A stretch of DNA of 64,000 nucleotides from Arthrobacter sp. 135MFCol5.1 (GCF_000374865.1 NZ_KB895463.1:78820-142819); one strand, 5' to 3'; shown: positions 46,001 through 54,106, counted from the first letter of the stretch. The notes: generated from the sequence alone by a model not told the origin. Numbers and translations are program-made.

Positions 46001-46334
46001 CACGGAGGTCCCGGGCATCGTCCACGCCGCCATGGCTCGCGGCGTCGATCTCGATGACATCAAGGGAACCCGAGCCGCCACGGGCCAGTTCCACACAGCT
46101 GGGGCAGGTTCCGCACGGGGTGTCAGTGGGGCCTTGGGCACAGTTGAGGCAGCGCGCCAGGATGCGGGCGGAGGTGGTTTTGCCGCAGCCCCTGGGACCG
46201 GAGAAAAGGTAGGCGTGGTTGACACGGTTCTTGCGCAAAGCCGTCATCAACGGTTCGGTGACATGCTCCTGCCCGATAACGTCAGCGAACGAGTCGGGAC
46301 GGTATCTGCGGTACAGGGCGGTGGTAACTGTCAC
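43095..46334 (-). CDS. dnaX: DNA polymerase III subunits gamma and tau
   Basis: A 1079-residue clamp-loader subunit. The AAA+ module (1-370) has the P-loop GPRGCGKTTSARI, a four-Cys zinc site (CLNC...CGTCPSC), the DExH-like IIDEAHMV and a sensor at IRSRTHHYPFR. The rest is a very long Ala/Pro-rich tau region interrupted by one folded domain at about 578-661 (VLRRAWPDVLQTLSKIKRSTWALV). The GTG at 46334 is preceded at 7 nt by TAGGGT, suggesting a leaderless mRNA; a reading ten codons longer is open. No slippery A-rich frameshift site is apparent. Confidence 0.95.
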   Translation of the reverse strand: MTVTTALYRRYRPDSFADVIGQEHVTEPLMTALRKNRVNHAYLFSGPRGCGKTTSARILARCLNCAQGPTDTPCGTCPSCVELARGGSGSLDVIEIDAASHGGVDDARDLRERATYAPVRDRYKIFIIDEAHMVTSAGFNALLKIVEEPPEHIKFIFATTEPDKVIGTIRSRTHHYPFRLVPPEPLMAYLELLCRQENVPVAPGVLSLVIRAGGGSVRDSLSVLDQLMAGAGPNGLDYELAVALLGYTHASLLDDVVEAVAASDAATVFRAVDRVIQTGHDPRRFVEDLLERFRDLIIVQAMPESAHAILRGMPADQIARLQNQAHNLGAAELSRAADVTNTALTEMTGATSPRLHLELLCARILLPSSEQNERGMAARIDRVERRLNYAGNDVGAAATAPPTAAPAPSAPAPAASVPAPAAPVPAPATPAQPQVPAGPASPSQHPAEEAARPVPHPGRDAADQPSDASPAPAVRPQETEQAAPAQAASATPAAPAPSAGPASPAGPASGTSHGAPAQDARNPLTPPRVSTSDWPVEEPARGRQPQAPAAAAAPEATPPAPQEQPARSAPAAPPAMGDVEVLRRAWPDVLQTLSKIKRSTWALVEPNAQVSAFDGSVLTLSFTTPGLAGAFGRADHSDNLRQAIHKTVGMDLQINAVAGGASQASSEPNPKVPASPVVPATSADVAWGLAPAPATSSAATADNAAAATSAAAPVPAPAASPAPAVTPVTAPASEPAQAASSPASAAAAPSAGDNQRREPAQPASEGTGGPGKASGPAVSQSPYPSAAGDYSYSDDDWGPPRDEDAPPLDEEPPMDWEPSAPASGTTATPASTAGTDRPGGSNRTEAAPKAGPATAPSANTSNGEAAPAVAAHDPWARAVEQAPGVWVVGDKSNVGAPPVSASVDEPAPPAAAPTPHYEPATAQVPPAIPASATRATAEADRGVGAVNDNNRADSVRETYKPAQAMPAPEPELAMASAGPATSAPSRPQAPAAAPSAGRPETRQSLYQRLSNSPEAEAGRAKAPARAATAPSAYVQDIPSADDETIEESGVFGRAAVERILGGKLIEERSNDGSPLAPRY

Positions 46335-46392
46335 AGAGAAAACCCTACCAATCCGGGCTGACATCCTGCCGCCCTGTGGGGGAATAGTAAAG

Positions 46393-46479
46393 ACCCCCCA
46401 TGCACCCGCCAGAGCCCATTTACCCTTGCTACCTTCCGGTCCTGGGGGAGTTCAACAGGATGACGCCACATGAGGGGCC
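46393..46479 (-). ncRNA. ffs: Signal recognition particle RNA (4.5S, small type)
   Basis: The minus strand carries the SRP RNA apical core AGGACCGGAAGGTAGCAAGGG, with the GGAA tetraloop and the internal loop that bind Ffh. The ends pair as CCCCTCATG with CATGGGGGG (one wobble). TTTACT follows on the minus strand. Its place just upstream of dnaX is usual in actinobacteria. The exact ends are estimated from the closing stem. Confidence 0.85.
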
Positions 46480-46486
46480 GTCAAAC

Positions 46487-46809
46487 ACTTTACCTGAACA
46501 TGGGGCGCGACTCGAATCGGCCGGCTGCCGCGGTGACGTAGGTGGCGCGAGGCAGGAAACGCCGGTCACGTCGCGGATTTCCATTGCTTATCCCCGGGGC
46601 AGCCACGATCATTTGTATATACACCGATTGGGGCAATCTCAAGATTGTGAGCTGCGTGGCCTGGTTGAACGAACCGGACCCGGCAGCTCAACGGTGCAGC
46701 AACAGGGAATGGGCGCATTGGGGGCGTCCATTGCCGGGTCAGGGACGGAGCCTGGCGGGACCTGAAGGTCTTGCCGGGCGCGTTCGAAAACGGGCCCTGC
46801 GCGGGCCAA
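46487..46809. other. Gene-free stretch between ffs and tRNA-Ser
   Basis: I see no supported gene here. Short open frames are present on the plus strand but have no ribosome binding site and poor codon bias. It holds CTCA-AGATTG-TGAG and an AT-rich spot (TTTGTATATACACC near 46612-46625) that could be part of the minus-strand ffs promoter region. Confidence 0.5.
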
Positions 46810-46839
46810 TTGGGCGATGCGGAAAAGTTCAGGTAATCT
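46810..46839 (+). promoter_or_regulatory. Candidate tRNA-Ser promoter
   Basis: TTGGGC (46810-46815) and TAATCT (46834-46839) with an 18-nt spacer end 28 nt before the tRNA. A small inverted repeat (CTGCTT/AAGCAG, 46845-46865) lies between them and the tRNA. Confidence 0.35.
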
Positions 46840-46867
46840 GGTACCTGCTTTTGATTCAGAAGCAGTT

Positions 46868-46952
46868 GGAGAATTCGCCTAGCGGCCTATGGCGCACGCC
46901 TGGAACGCGTGTTGGGTTAACGCCCTCGGGGGTTCAAATCCCCCATTCTCCG
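46868..46952 (+). tRNA. tRNA-Ser(GGA)
   Basis: Acceptor strands GGAGAAT / ATTCTCC pair perfectly. The D arm is CGCCTAGCGGCCTATGGCG-like, the anticodon arm CACGC-CTGGAAC-GCGTG shows anticodon GGA, the long variable arm is typical of tRNA-Ser, and the T arm is CGGGGGTTCAAATCCCCC. The discriminator is G, and CCA is not encoded (CCG follows). It reads UCC/UCU codons. Confidence 0.95.
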
Positions 46953-46959
46953 CCGGTTG

Positions 46960-46993
46960 GAACCCGGCCCCGGCAGCTGCCGGGGCCGGGTTC
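46960..46993 (+). terminator. Terminator of tRNA-Ser
   Basis: A 34-bp perfect palindrome (arms GAACCCGGCCCCGGCAG / CTGCCGGGGCCGGGTTC) starts 8 nt after the tRNA and is followed by TTTCGTTT. Confidence 0.85.
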
Positions 46994-47040
46994 TTTCGTT
47001 TAACCATCCAGGCCTTCCCAACGGGACGGCGGGCAGTTTC

Positions 47041-47976
47041 TCAGGCCAGGTCAGCGGCGGGTTCGCCCAGGCGCCGCAGCCGTTCCCGGGCTGCTGCTTC
47101 GCTGGGACCCTTGCGCCTGCGGATGCCGCCCAGGGCGAGATGTACGACGCCGAGCACCAGCTTTGTGGCCAGCCGCACCGGAAGCGGGAAGGGGCCTAGC
47201 CGTGGAACGGAGAGGCCCAGCATCCGGCGGTACCGGGGCTCCAGGCTGTAAACGGCGGCCGCGAACAATATGCGGTAACCCGGCCTCAGCAGTGGATGCA
47301 GGGGTGCGTTGCGGATGAACTCCACCGTTTCCCTGACCCTGCCGTCAGCCCGCAGTTCGCCCTGCTCGTACCAGGCGTCCAGCTGGCTCCGCATCTGTGC
47401 CCGGGTGACTGGCGGGTCCTCCACGCCCATGAGCCGCCCGGCCTGGGCCCACTCGCGGACATAGGCATCTTCTCCGCCGGGGATCGGTCCGCCCCAGATC
47501 CGGTGGGCGGCCAGGAATCCGTCAGTGAAGGCGATGTGGATCCAGGCCGCCAGCCCGGGATCGTTGGCGCTGTAGGCGCGTTCGGTGCCGGCATTGTCCT
47601 GGTAGCTGCCTTGCACCGGTTCATGGAGCCGGCGCACGCGCCGTGAGGCCTCCTCCGCGGCGGCAGTGGAACCGTAGGTCACGGTGAAAATCCAGCGGAT
47701 GGTATTGGCCAGCCGTCGGAGGGGATCCTCGCGGAAGTTGGAGTGTTCATGCACGCCCGCCAGTGCACCGGGATGCAGCGACTGCATCAGCAGTGTCCGG
47801 ATTCCGCCCACGATCGGGGACATGGAGCCGTGGACCGCCCACACCGCCGACCCTGGCAGGTGGTAGCCGGCATCGTCGCCCTCCGCGAGCCGCAGCGACC
47901 ACTCCGGTGGTGCATCGGCGTTCCCGGAGAAAGTCTTCTTGATTTCGTCCCGCCAGGTACGAACGAAATTGCGCAT
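47041..47976 (-). CDS. MpaB / latex-clearing-like oxygenase family protein (DUF2236)
   Basis: A 311-residue helical protein: AVHGSMSPIVGGIRTLLMQSLHPGALAGVHEHSNFREDPLRRLANTIRWIFTVTYG holds the conserved His and Arg residues expected to bind heme, and WIHIAFTDGFLAAHRIWG and MGVEDPPVTRAQM follow. Relatives include fungal MpaB and bacterial rubber oxygenase; most bacterial copies are uncharacterised. It lacks a signal peptide. It is divergent from the M23 peptidase gene. Confidence 0.85.
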   Translation of the reverse strand: MRNFVRTWRDEIKKTFSGNADAPPEWSLRLAEGDDAGYHLPGSAVWAVHGSMSPIVGGIRTLLMQSLHPGALAGVHEHSNFREDPLRRLANTIRWIFTVTYGSTAAAEEASRRVRRLHEPVQGSYQDNAGTERAYSANDPGLAAWIHIAFTDGFLAAHRIWGGPIPGGEDAYVREWAQAGRLMGVEDPPVTRAQMRSQLDAWYEQGELRADGRVRETVEFIRNAPLHPLLRPGYRILFAAAVYSLEPRYRRMLGLSVPRLGPFPLPVRLATKLVLGVVHLALGGIRRRKGPSEAAARERLRRLGEPAADLA

Positions 47977-48162
47977 GAGCCATTCTTGCCCATTTCGGCC
48001 TGTGCGTCAGTCGGCGGCTTGGCCGGCTGGCGCGTCCCTGCACCCAACGCCCACAAAAAACCCGCATTGTGCTGCTCCAGGGTTCCCCGGCGGGCGGACC
48101 TGTGGTCCCATGGGACGTACCGTCGAGACAACGCGCGGCAACCCCCGTCCTGGAGTCAATCA
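47977..48162. other. Intergenic region and possible structured leader before the M23 gene
   Basis: The 186-bp gap between divergent genes contains several GC-rich inverted segments (GGTCCCATGGGAC near 48104; GGGTTCCCCGG near 48080) and CCGTCGAGAC...GCAACCCCC near 48119-48149. Cell-wall peptidase genes in actinobacteria often carry c-di-AMP (ydaO) riboswitches. The sequence here does not match that consensus well enough for me to call one. Confidence 0.3.
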
Positions 48163-49635
48163 ATGGGCAATTATTGGGTGCCCGGTAACGGCAAACCGGC
48201 CCAGCGGACATTTCCCCACCTGGTCCGTGCCGTGGCCGCCGCCGGTATGGTCGCGGCTGCCGCTTGTGCAGTCAATCTTTCCGGCGGCCCCGCAGGACCC
48301 GTCCGGTTGGCAGGGGCGCTCGACCGGGCCCGGACTGCCGTTGACGTGGCGTCGGCCGGGACGGTCGCGGGTACGGACACCCGGGGGGTGGATGGCAGTA
48401 CCGGGCCGCCGGCCTCGGACCAGGTTGGTGCCGGTTCCCTTCCGCCGGCCGTCGCCTCGGATCCCAATGTCACTTTGGCCTTCCCGCATGCAGCGCTGGG
48501 CGGTTTCCAGGATTCGTCGGCGGGAGTAGTGGTAAGCCCGGCCGGTGTAGGCCGGCCGCCGGCAGGCTTCCTGATGGCGCCGCTCCAGGTGCTCGACCCG
48601 AGCTCGCCCTTCGGTTTCCGGGTGAGTCCCCTCAGCGGGACTTCGGGAGACTTCCACCTTGGCCAGGACTTCGCGGCCGCTTGCGGAACCCCCGTCTATG
48701 CGGCCGACACCGGGGTGGTCCGGGCGGCCGGATGGCATCCTTGGGGCGGAGGCAACCGGGTGGAGATCGACCACGGTGACGGCCTTATCACCACGTACAA
48801 CCACCTTGAGTCGATTGGCGTCCATACCGGCGACCGGGTCCAGGTGGGCCAGGTTATCGCCCGGGTGGGAACCACGGGCTGGTCAACGGGCTGCCATCTG
48901 CACTTTGAGACCATCCAGAACGGCCGCTACACCAATCCCTTGAATTGGAGCTTCCTCCAGCTGCGCGCCGTGGGCCAATCACTCCCGGCCGGCATGGTTT
49001 CCTACGGCCCCGGGCCTGGCTTGTCCGACGGGAGGGTCAGCTGGACCATCCCGCTCCAGGTGGACAGGGGATCGTCCCCGGCCGCCGGGCTGGAGGCTTC
49101 GCCTGGTCCGGCGCCGCTGCTGCCTGGCCCGGCGCCGTCCGGTACCTTCTTTCCAATGTCCAACGGGCAGTTGACGACGCCGGCCCCAACGGCGTCTGCC
49201 CAGCCTTCGCCCAGTGCCCCGCCGCCGTCGTCCGATCCGACAGCCGGCAACCCGACGGCGTCCCCGTCCCCGTCTCCCAGTGAGCCGACACCAACGCCGA
49301 CGCCGACGCCCACGCCCACGGATCCGAGCCCGACGCTGACGCCCACGCCCACGGATCCGAGCCCGACGCCGACACCCGCGCCTCCGGACCCGAGCCCGAC
49401 GCCGAGTGAACCGACGCCGACGCCCGAACCTGCCGCGACGCCGATGCCGAGTGAGCCGACCCCGACGCCGACGGCCACGGAGCCGACGCCTGCACCCGCA
49501 CCCGCACCGGTGGAGCCGGCTCCTGCCCCGACGGCGCCTGAGACGACGGTGGCGCCGGCACCCGCCCCGACAACGCTCGAGCCCACACCCGGTCCAACAA
49601 CGCTGGAGCCCACGCCGGTCCCGACGACGTCCTAG
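48163..49635 (+). CDS. Secreted M23-family (LytM-like) peptidase with a Pro/Thr-rich tail
   Basis: A 490-residue protein with an uncleaved-looking or weak N-terminal export signal (AVAAAGMVAAAACAV, about 22-38) and a linker. The M23 domain is at about 145-265: HLGQDFAAACGTPVYAADTG with zinc ligands HxxxD (about 165-169), then HGDGLITTYNHL and the catalytic HLHFE (about 245). It should cut peptidoglycan cross-bridges. Residues 340-490 are Pro/Thr/Ser/Glu repeats that may span or bind the wall. TGGAG lies 7 nt before the ATG; the longer frame from 47743 crosses the divergent gene and is rejected. Confidence 0.87.
   Translation: MGNYWVPGNGKPAQRTFPHLVRAVAAAGMVAAAACAVNLSGGPAGPVRLAGALDRARTAVDVASAGTVAGTDTRGVDGSTGPPASDQVGAGSLPPAVASDPNVTLAFPHAALGGFQDSSAGVVVSPAGVGRPPAGFLMAPLQVLDPSSPFGFRVSPLSGTSGDFHLGQDFAAACGTPVYAADTGVVRAAGWHPWGGGNRVEIDHGDGLITTYNHLESIGVHTGDRVQVGQVIARVGTTGWSTGCHLHFETIQNGRYTNPLNWSFLQLRAVGQSLPAGMVSYGPGPGLSDGRVSWTIPLQVDRGSSPAAGLEASPGPAPLLPGPAPSGTFFPMSNGQLTTPAPTASAQPSPSAPPPSSDPTAGNPTASPSPSPSEPTPTPTPTPTPTDPSPTLTPTPTDPSPTPTPAPPDPSPTPSEPTPTPEPAATPMPSEPTPTPTATEPTPAPAPAPVEPAPAPTAPETTVAPAPAPTTLEPTPGPTTLEPTPVPTTS
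49305..49370 (+). repeat. Two tandem 33-bp repeats in the Pro/Thr tail
   Basis: Copies at 49305-49337 and 49338-49370 each encode 11 residues around TPTPTDPSPT. They are part of a longer degenerate proline-rich tract (to about 49632) and could vary in number between strains. Confidence 0.75.
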
Positions 49636-49694
49636 ACGGGAAAATTCTTCAACGCCGGACCCGTACACGGAGCCGATGGCAACGAATTGCCCTT

Positions 49695-50207
49695 ATGAGC
49701 TTCCTTTCGCAAACACAGCGCCCGGCGCCCCTGTACCCGATCCCGTTGCTCCTCAACGATGGCACCAGGACGAACTTCGGCCAGTTCAAGGGAAAAGTGG
49801 TGCTGGTGGTCAATGTCGCCTCCAACTGCGGCTTCACGCCCCAGTACGCCGGCCTCGAGGCACTCTACGGGAAATTCCGCGACCGCGGCTTTGAGGTCCT
49901 CGGTGTCCCGTGCAACCAGTTCGCCGGCCAGGAGCCCGGCACCGACAGCGAAATCGCGGAATTCTGCGAGCGCAACTTCGGCGTGACGTTCCCGCTGACA
50001 GCCAAGGCGGACGTCCGGGGCCGGAACCAGCACCTGCTGTATTCCGAGCTGACCAAGTTCCGCACCGGTTTGCTGCCGGGAGCGGTGAAGTGGAATTTCG
50101 AAAAATTCCTGGTGGGCCGTGACGGGACAGTGGCGGCCAGGTTCGGCCCCACCGTGGAGCCGGACGCGCCTAAGGTCATCGAAGCGATCGAGGAAGCGCT
50201 GGGCTGA
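49695..50207 (+). CDS. Glutathione peroxidase-family thiol peroxidase
   Basis: A 170-residue GPx-fold protein. The peroxidatic Cys is in VNVASNCGFTPQY (about residue 45, Cys rather than Sec), Gln in NQFAGQEPG, and Trp/Asn in WNFEKFLVGRDG. Bacterial Cys-GPx enzymes usually use thioredoxin or mycothiol-linked reductants instead of glutathione, which fits an actinobacterium. No clear ribosome binding site precedes the ATG. It follows the M23 gene by 59 nt. Confidence 0.92.
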   Translation: MSFLSQTQRPAPLYPIPLLLNDGTRTNFGQFKGKVVLVVNVASNCGFTPQYAGLEALYGKFRDRGFEVLGVPCNQFAGQEPGTDSEIAEFCERNFGVTFPLTAKADVRGRNQHLLYSELTKFRTGLLPGAVKWNFEKFLVGRDGTVAARFGPTVEPDAPKVIEAIEEALG

Positions 50208-50290
50208 TCCGCCGGGCAGGCCGAATTAAGTCTGCAGAAGCGCAGTTCTTTTGATTTTTTCCACATCAGCTACGGCGATTCACCCCAAGT

Positions 50291-50320
50291 TTGCCAAATG
50301 TCTGATTGGATAAATATTAC
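50291..50320 (+). promoter_or_regulatory. Candidate promoter of the phosphodiesterase gene
   Basis: TTGCCA (50291-50296) and TATTAC (50315-50320), spacer 18, in an AT-rich gap. The leader would be about 40 nt and contain GAGG before the ATG at 50369. T-rich sequence at 50249-50261 may terminate the GPx transcript. Confidence 0.45.
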
Positions 50321-50368
50321 TGAAGGGTACAAGGGAAGAACGGCTTCCCACCGACCATAGAGGTAGCA

Positions 50369-51298
50369 ATGGAGCACATCGAGGCCGAACATCCCCGGCC
50401 ACGCCACTTCCTACTCCACTTGAGCGATCCCCACCTGTTGGGAGGTCCAGAACCCCTCTACGGAACCGTCGACAGCGAAGCACGCCTCATCCAGCTTTTC
50501 GAGGAAGTCAAGGCGTCCGGTGCACGGCCGGAGGCTGTGATTTTCACGGGCGACCTCGCAGACAAGGGTGATCCCGAAGCCTATGTGAAACTGCGGGCCA
50601 TCGTTGACCCTGCATGCGAGGAACTTGGCGCCAAGGTGATCTGGGCCATGGGTAACCATGACGACCGTGCGAACTTCCGCCGGGGCCTGCTGGACCAGCC
50701 AGGCACCGATGAGCCGGTGGACCACAGCTACTTCATCAACGGGTTGAGAGTCATTACCTTGGACACCACCGTCCCTGGATTCCACCACGGGGAGCTGAGC
50801 ACAGCACAGCTGGAGTGGCTGGCGCAGCAACTCGAAACGCCGGCCCCGGACGGCACCATCCTTGCACTCCACCACCCGCCGGTCCCGTCGGTACTCGATC
50901 TTTCGGTGCTGGTGGAGCTGCGCGACCAAGCCTCCCTGGCGGCGGTGGTCCGCAACTCTGACGTCCGCACCATCTTGGCCGGCCACCTGCACTACTCCAC
51001 CACGGCCAGCTTCGCCGGTGTTCCGGTCTCGGTCGCGTCAGCATCCTGCTATACGCAGGACCTCAACGTTCCGGTGGGAGGCACCCGCGGGCAGGACGGC
51101 GGACAGGCCTTCAACCTGGTGCACGTATACGAGCACACAATCGTGCACTCGGTGGTCCCGATGGGCCGCGCGGCCACCGTGGGTGAATACGTCTCGCCCG
51201 AGGAAACCGCCCGGCGCCTGGCAGCTGCCGGAGTCCGGATTCCGGAAACCGCCAAGCAGCGCCGCAGCACCAAAAAGGGCGTGGCCAGCAGCAAATAG
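50369..51298 (+). CDS. CpdA-like metallophosphoesterase (cyclic nucleotide phosphodiesterase)
   Basis: A 309-residue calcineurin-like enzyme with the ordered metal motifs LSDPHLLG (near 24), [23 protein letters not shown] and GHLHYS. This order is typical of class III cAMP phosphodiesterases such as CpdA and Rv0805. The likely substrate is a cyclic nucleotide, though many relatives have other phosphodiester substrates. GAGG precedes the ATG. It converges on the Stealth gene through a shared terminator. Confidence 0.88.
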   Translation: MEHIEAEHPRPRHFLLHLSDPHLLGGPEPLYGTVDSEARLIQLFEEVKASGARPEAVIFTGDLADKGDPEAYVKLRAIVDPACEELGAKVIWAMGNHDDRANFRRGLLDQPGTDEPVDHSYFINGLRVITLDTTVPGFHHGELSTAQLEWLAQQLETPAPDGTILALHHPPVPSVLDLSVLVELRDQASLAAVVRNSDVRTILAGHLHYSTTASFAGVPVSVASASCYTQDLNVPVGGTRGQDGGQAFNLVHVYEHTIVHSVVPMGRAATVGEYVSPEETARRLAAAGVRIPETAKQRRSTKKGVASSK

Positions 51299-51326
51299 GC
51301 GCGCCGGGTTCCGGAGCCGGCCGCCG

Positions 51327-51356
51327 GTAAGTCCGGGCACCCGTGCCCGGACTTAC
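51327..51356. terminator. Bidirectional terminator overlapping the Stealth stop codon
   Basis: GTAAGTCCGGGCAC-CC-GTGCCCGGACTTAC followed by TTTTCC. Perfect 14-bp arms. The right arm includes the last bases of the minus-strand Stealth gene (stop at 51353-51355). Confidence 0.8.
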
Positions 51357-52990
51357 TTTTCCCAGGGAGCCTTGATGGGGAAGTACTTTTCCAGGAAGTC
51401 GGTCACGGCTTCTGCGCGTTCGTCGGCACTGACTTCGGGGAAACTGCCGTCGTTCAGGCAGAAGAAGTCCATGTTGCGCTTGGCGAGCAGCTTGGGCAGG
51501 TAGTTGATCCCGGCCCGCATGGTGGTGTCCACGTAGCGCACCTTCGCGGCCGTCTGCGTGACCGCTCGGCCTGTCAGCAGGGCGTAGTAGTGGTAGAACG
51601 AGTTCGTGACGGAGATGTTGTCCGCTGCCCGGAACCTGCTGGCCGCCGTCTTCCGGAATTCTTCCGGGAATTCTTCCTCCATCTGGGCCACGAGGCTGCG
51701 CCGCAGCGGAGCTGCAGTGTGTTCCAGGTGCCGTGTGGTGATCCGCCCGAACCGGTTCCAGAGAAGCTTGCGGTTGACCCGGGCGGCGTTCTCAAACCCG
51801 CTGCGCTCGGCAGCGTTCTCGCCCAGGCCGATCCTGGTTTCTGCCTCAATGAACTTGGTGATGCCGCCGGGTGTGAAGAACATGTCCGGGCCTACGGGCC
51901 GGCCAAAGAACATGTCGTCATTGGAGTAGAGGAAGTGTTCGGACAACCCTTCGATGTGGTGCAGTTGGCACTCGACCGCCTGGGAATTGTGCGTGGGCAG
52001 CACCGAGGGATCTGCAAAGAACTCTTCGCTGCGGACGATCGTGACGGACGGGTGCTCTGCCAGCCAGGCCGGAGCGGGGGAGTCCGTGGCGATGAAGATG
52101 CGGCGGATCCATGGGGCGAACATGTACACGGAGCGCAGCGCGTACTTGAGCTCGTTGATCTGCCGGAACCGGGCCTCATGGTCGTCGCCCTCGCCCAGGA
52201 CCACGCCCTGCTGCTGCGCGCGGCGGGCCGCGATGTATTCCGGAGAGCTTCCGTCCACCCAGGAAAAGACCAGGTCGATGTCGAAGCTGATGTCGCTGGC
52301 GTGGTCGGCGAACATGTTCTCGATGGTGGGCCAGGTGTGGCCGTAGCGTTCCACCGTGCCGCGGACGGCGTCCTGCCGCAGCATGGTCCTGCGGGTCAGG
52401 GAGTTCTCGATGGGGAGGATCAGTTCTTCGCCTTCGAAGGACCACAGCTCGATCTGGACGCCGGCGGAGGCGCCGAACTCGAATCCGCCCACCGGCTCCA
52501 CCCGCGGCCGGTACAGGCGGAAGATCCGTGCCTGCCGGTTGGAGGACAGTTCGCCGTCCGCCACCAGGACGGAGGTCTTCTTCTTGGCGTCCACGGTCAT
52601 GGAGTAGAAGGGCTCGTCCCTGCACGCCTCCACCAGGGCGGCGCGGAGTTTCTTCCGGCTCTTCCAGTCCAGCGCCACCACGGGGCGGTCGTTGTTGCCG
52701 CGGACCAGGAGGTAGGCCAGGCCCGCGTTTGCCAGGACGTTCCGCAGGAACAGCAAATCTTCCACCATGGCCTGGTAGGGGGTCCTGGTGTCGTTGATCA
52801 GGGCGTAGCGGCCCTTGTGCCGGATGACATCGGGGCGGTGCCTGAGCCTTTGTTCCGCCGCCGCCGACGTGATCTCCGCGTGAAATTGTTCCTCCACGGA
52901 CGCCTGGCCGCCGTAGTAGACCTCGTCCTGGACCGGTGCTTCTGTAATGGTTGTCTCCGTGGTGGTCGAAGTAAGCTTTCTTACCTGCAT
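51353..52990 (-). CDS. Stealth-family sugar-phosphate phosphotransferase
   Basis: A 545-residue protein with Stealth regions in order: CR1 (DIDLVFSWVDGSSPEY, about 240), CR2 (FRQINELKYALRSVYMFAPWIRRIFIATD, about 275-305), CR3 (HLEHTAAPLRRSLVAQMEEEF) and a CR4-like C-terminus. A variable N-terminal 230 residues precedes them. Stealth proteins transfer hexose- or GlcNAc-1-phosphate to build phosphodiester-linked polysaccharides (relatives of GlcNAc-1-phosphotransferase). No export signal, so it acts in the cytosol. AGGA lies 6 nt before the ATG. A HAD phosphatase gene lies upstream in the same direction. Confidence 0.9.
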   Translation of the reverse strand: MQVRKLTSTTTETTITEAPVQDEVYYGGQASVEEQFHAEITSAAAEQRLRHRPDVIRHKGRYALINDTRTPYQAMVEDLLFLRNVLANAGLAYLLVRGNNDRPVVALDWKSRKKLRAALVEACRDEPFYSMTVDAKKKTSVLVADGELSSNRQARIFRLYRPRVEPVGGFEFGASAGVQIELWSFEGEELILPIENSLTRRTMLRQDAVRGTVERYGHTWPTIENMFADHASDISFDIDLVFSWVDGSSPEYIAARRAQQQGVVLGEGDDHEARFRQINELKYALRSVYMFAPWIRRIFIATDSPAPAWLAEHPSVTIVRSEEFFADPSVLPTHNSQAVECQLHHIEGLSEHFLYSNDDMFFGRPVGPDMFFTPGGITKFIEAETRIGLGENAAERSGFENAARVNRKLLWNRFGRITTRHLEHTAAPLRRSLVAQMEEEFPEEFRKTAASRFRAADNISVTNSFYHYYALLTGRAVTQTAAKVRYVDTTMRAGINYLPKLLAKRNMDFFCLNDGSFPEVSADERAEAVTDFLEKYFPIKAPWEK

Positions 52991-53039
52991 GATAGTCCTG
53001 CCGTGGTAACAGCAGGTTTCGGGCCGCGGCGGCAGGGGC

Positions 53040-53969
53040 TCAGGCGCCCAGCGCCTCCCGCCAGGCGCGCAGGAAAGCGCCGCCGGCGTCGTCGTGGATC
53101 ACCGTGCTGTCCAGTCCCAGGTCCGCTGCCGTGAGGACCGGATACGGTTTGCCGGGCACGCCGTCCGCGGGCCGGACGTCAACGTGCTTGACCGGGTGGT
53201 CGTTGTGGTGCAGCCAGTCGGCCATCGCGTAGTCGGTCCGGGAATCGCCCACCGTCCGCCAAGCCTGGGGCGTGATGCCCTGGGCAGCCAGCAGTTCCGC
53301 CGCGCGGCTGGCGCCGAGGTCCTTGCCCAGCCGCACGGACTCGATATCGGTGGAGATGATGGTGGGATCCACCCGGTAATCCACTGCGTCGTCGGAATTG
53401 GGCGCATGGTGGTCCAGCCGCACAACGCCCAGGCCGTGCCTGCCCATGAGCTCCATGGCGTCAGCGTCGAACAGCTTTTGCTCGGCCAGGTACTCGGCGC
53501 TGGGCACGTCGATGTGCTGCTCCACCGAGACCATGGCGCGTTTGGTTTCGTCAAAGAACATGTGGGCGGCGTAATCCTCCGCCACCAGGCGCCGGATGTC
53601 GTCGCCGTACGCTGCGGGCACGGCGAGTTCCCGGTCCACGTGGATGGGGCCCGGCCCGGCGGAGGTGTAGCTGAACCAGACGGCGCCCTTCTCGCACACG
53701 GCGTGGATGACTGTTCCCGCCGGGATCCCGGCGGCGATCATGGGTTCCATGACCTGTTCGCGGATGAACGCGTCCGAGCGGCCGGTGTTGAAGATGACGG
53801 GGATTCCGGCTGCCGCGAGTGCCACCAGGTCAAGGATGATGTCCGGCTTCACGTCGCGGGTCACCGGGCTTGCCACGGGTCCGTCCACATCCAGCAGCAG
53901 CGCCAGCGGGGGCGTGGATGGCAGGCGGGTTCCTGGCTCGGGCATGGCGGGGGAGTCGGATGCGGTCAT
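53040..53969 (-). CDS. HAD-family hydrolase
   Basis: A 309-residue Cof/SPP-like HAD protein. Motif I is LLLDVDGPVASPV (about 25-37), motif II a Thr in IFNTGRSD, then a large cap with HADs' Lys in RLGKDLGASRAAELL and motif IV GDSRTDYAMADWL. It should dephosphorylate a sugar phosphate or related metabolite. It lies 49 nt upstream of the Stealth gene on the same strand, so the two may supply and use the same sugar phosphate. GGAG precedes the ATG. Confidence 0.82.
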   Translation of the reverse strand: MTASDSPAMPEPGTRLPSTPPLALLLDVDGPVASPVTRDVKPDIILDLVALAAAGIPVIFNTGRSDAFIREQVMEPMIAAGIPAGTVIHAVCEKGAVWFSYTSAGPGPIHVDRELAVPAAYGDDIRRLVAEDYAAHMFFDETKRAMVSVEQHIDVPSAEYLAEQKLFDADAMELMGRHGLGVVRLDHHAPNSDDAVDYRVDPTIISTDIESVRLGKDLGASRAAELLAAQGITPQAWRTVGDSRTDYAMADWLHHNDHPVKHVDVRPADGVPGKPYPVLTAADLGLDSTVIHDDAGGAFLRAWREALGA

Positions 53970-54106
53970 GGCTCCATTCTGTCAGCAGGAACCGGCCCGT
54001 TGCCGTGGAACGGGGCGATGTGACGGATGGTCACTGTTTGGCTACAACCTGGCGCCGGTCCGCCCTGATGCTTTCGCTGGGGCGGCGCGGTGCCTACTGT
54101 TGCATG

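Noticed and set aside
43095..46334. Programmed frameshift for the DnaX gamma form
   Set aside because: No A-rich slippery site followed by a hairpin was seen near the end of the AAA+ module.
46400..47003. Plus-strand open frames across ffs and tRNA-Ser
   Set aside because: They overlap two RNA genes and show no ribosome binding site or coding bias.
47743..48162. In-frame N-terminal extension of the M23 peptidase
   Set aside because: It lies antisense to the oxygenase gene, lacks a signal sequence and has no ribosome binding site. The ATG at 48163 has TGGAG at good spacing.
47977..48162. c-di-AMP (ydaO) riboswitch before the M23 gene
   Set aside because: The gene class fits and some GC-rich segments and a GCAACCCCC string are present, but the order and spacing do not match the consensus I know. 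An Infernal search with the ydaO model would decide.
25791..50329. Shared 13-mer TTACTGAAGGGTA at 25791-25803 and 50317-50329, both upstream of genes
   Set aside because: In 64 kb several 13-base matches are expected by chance, and no matching -35 element or palindrome accompanies them.
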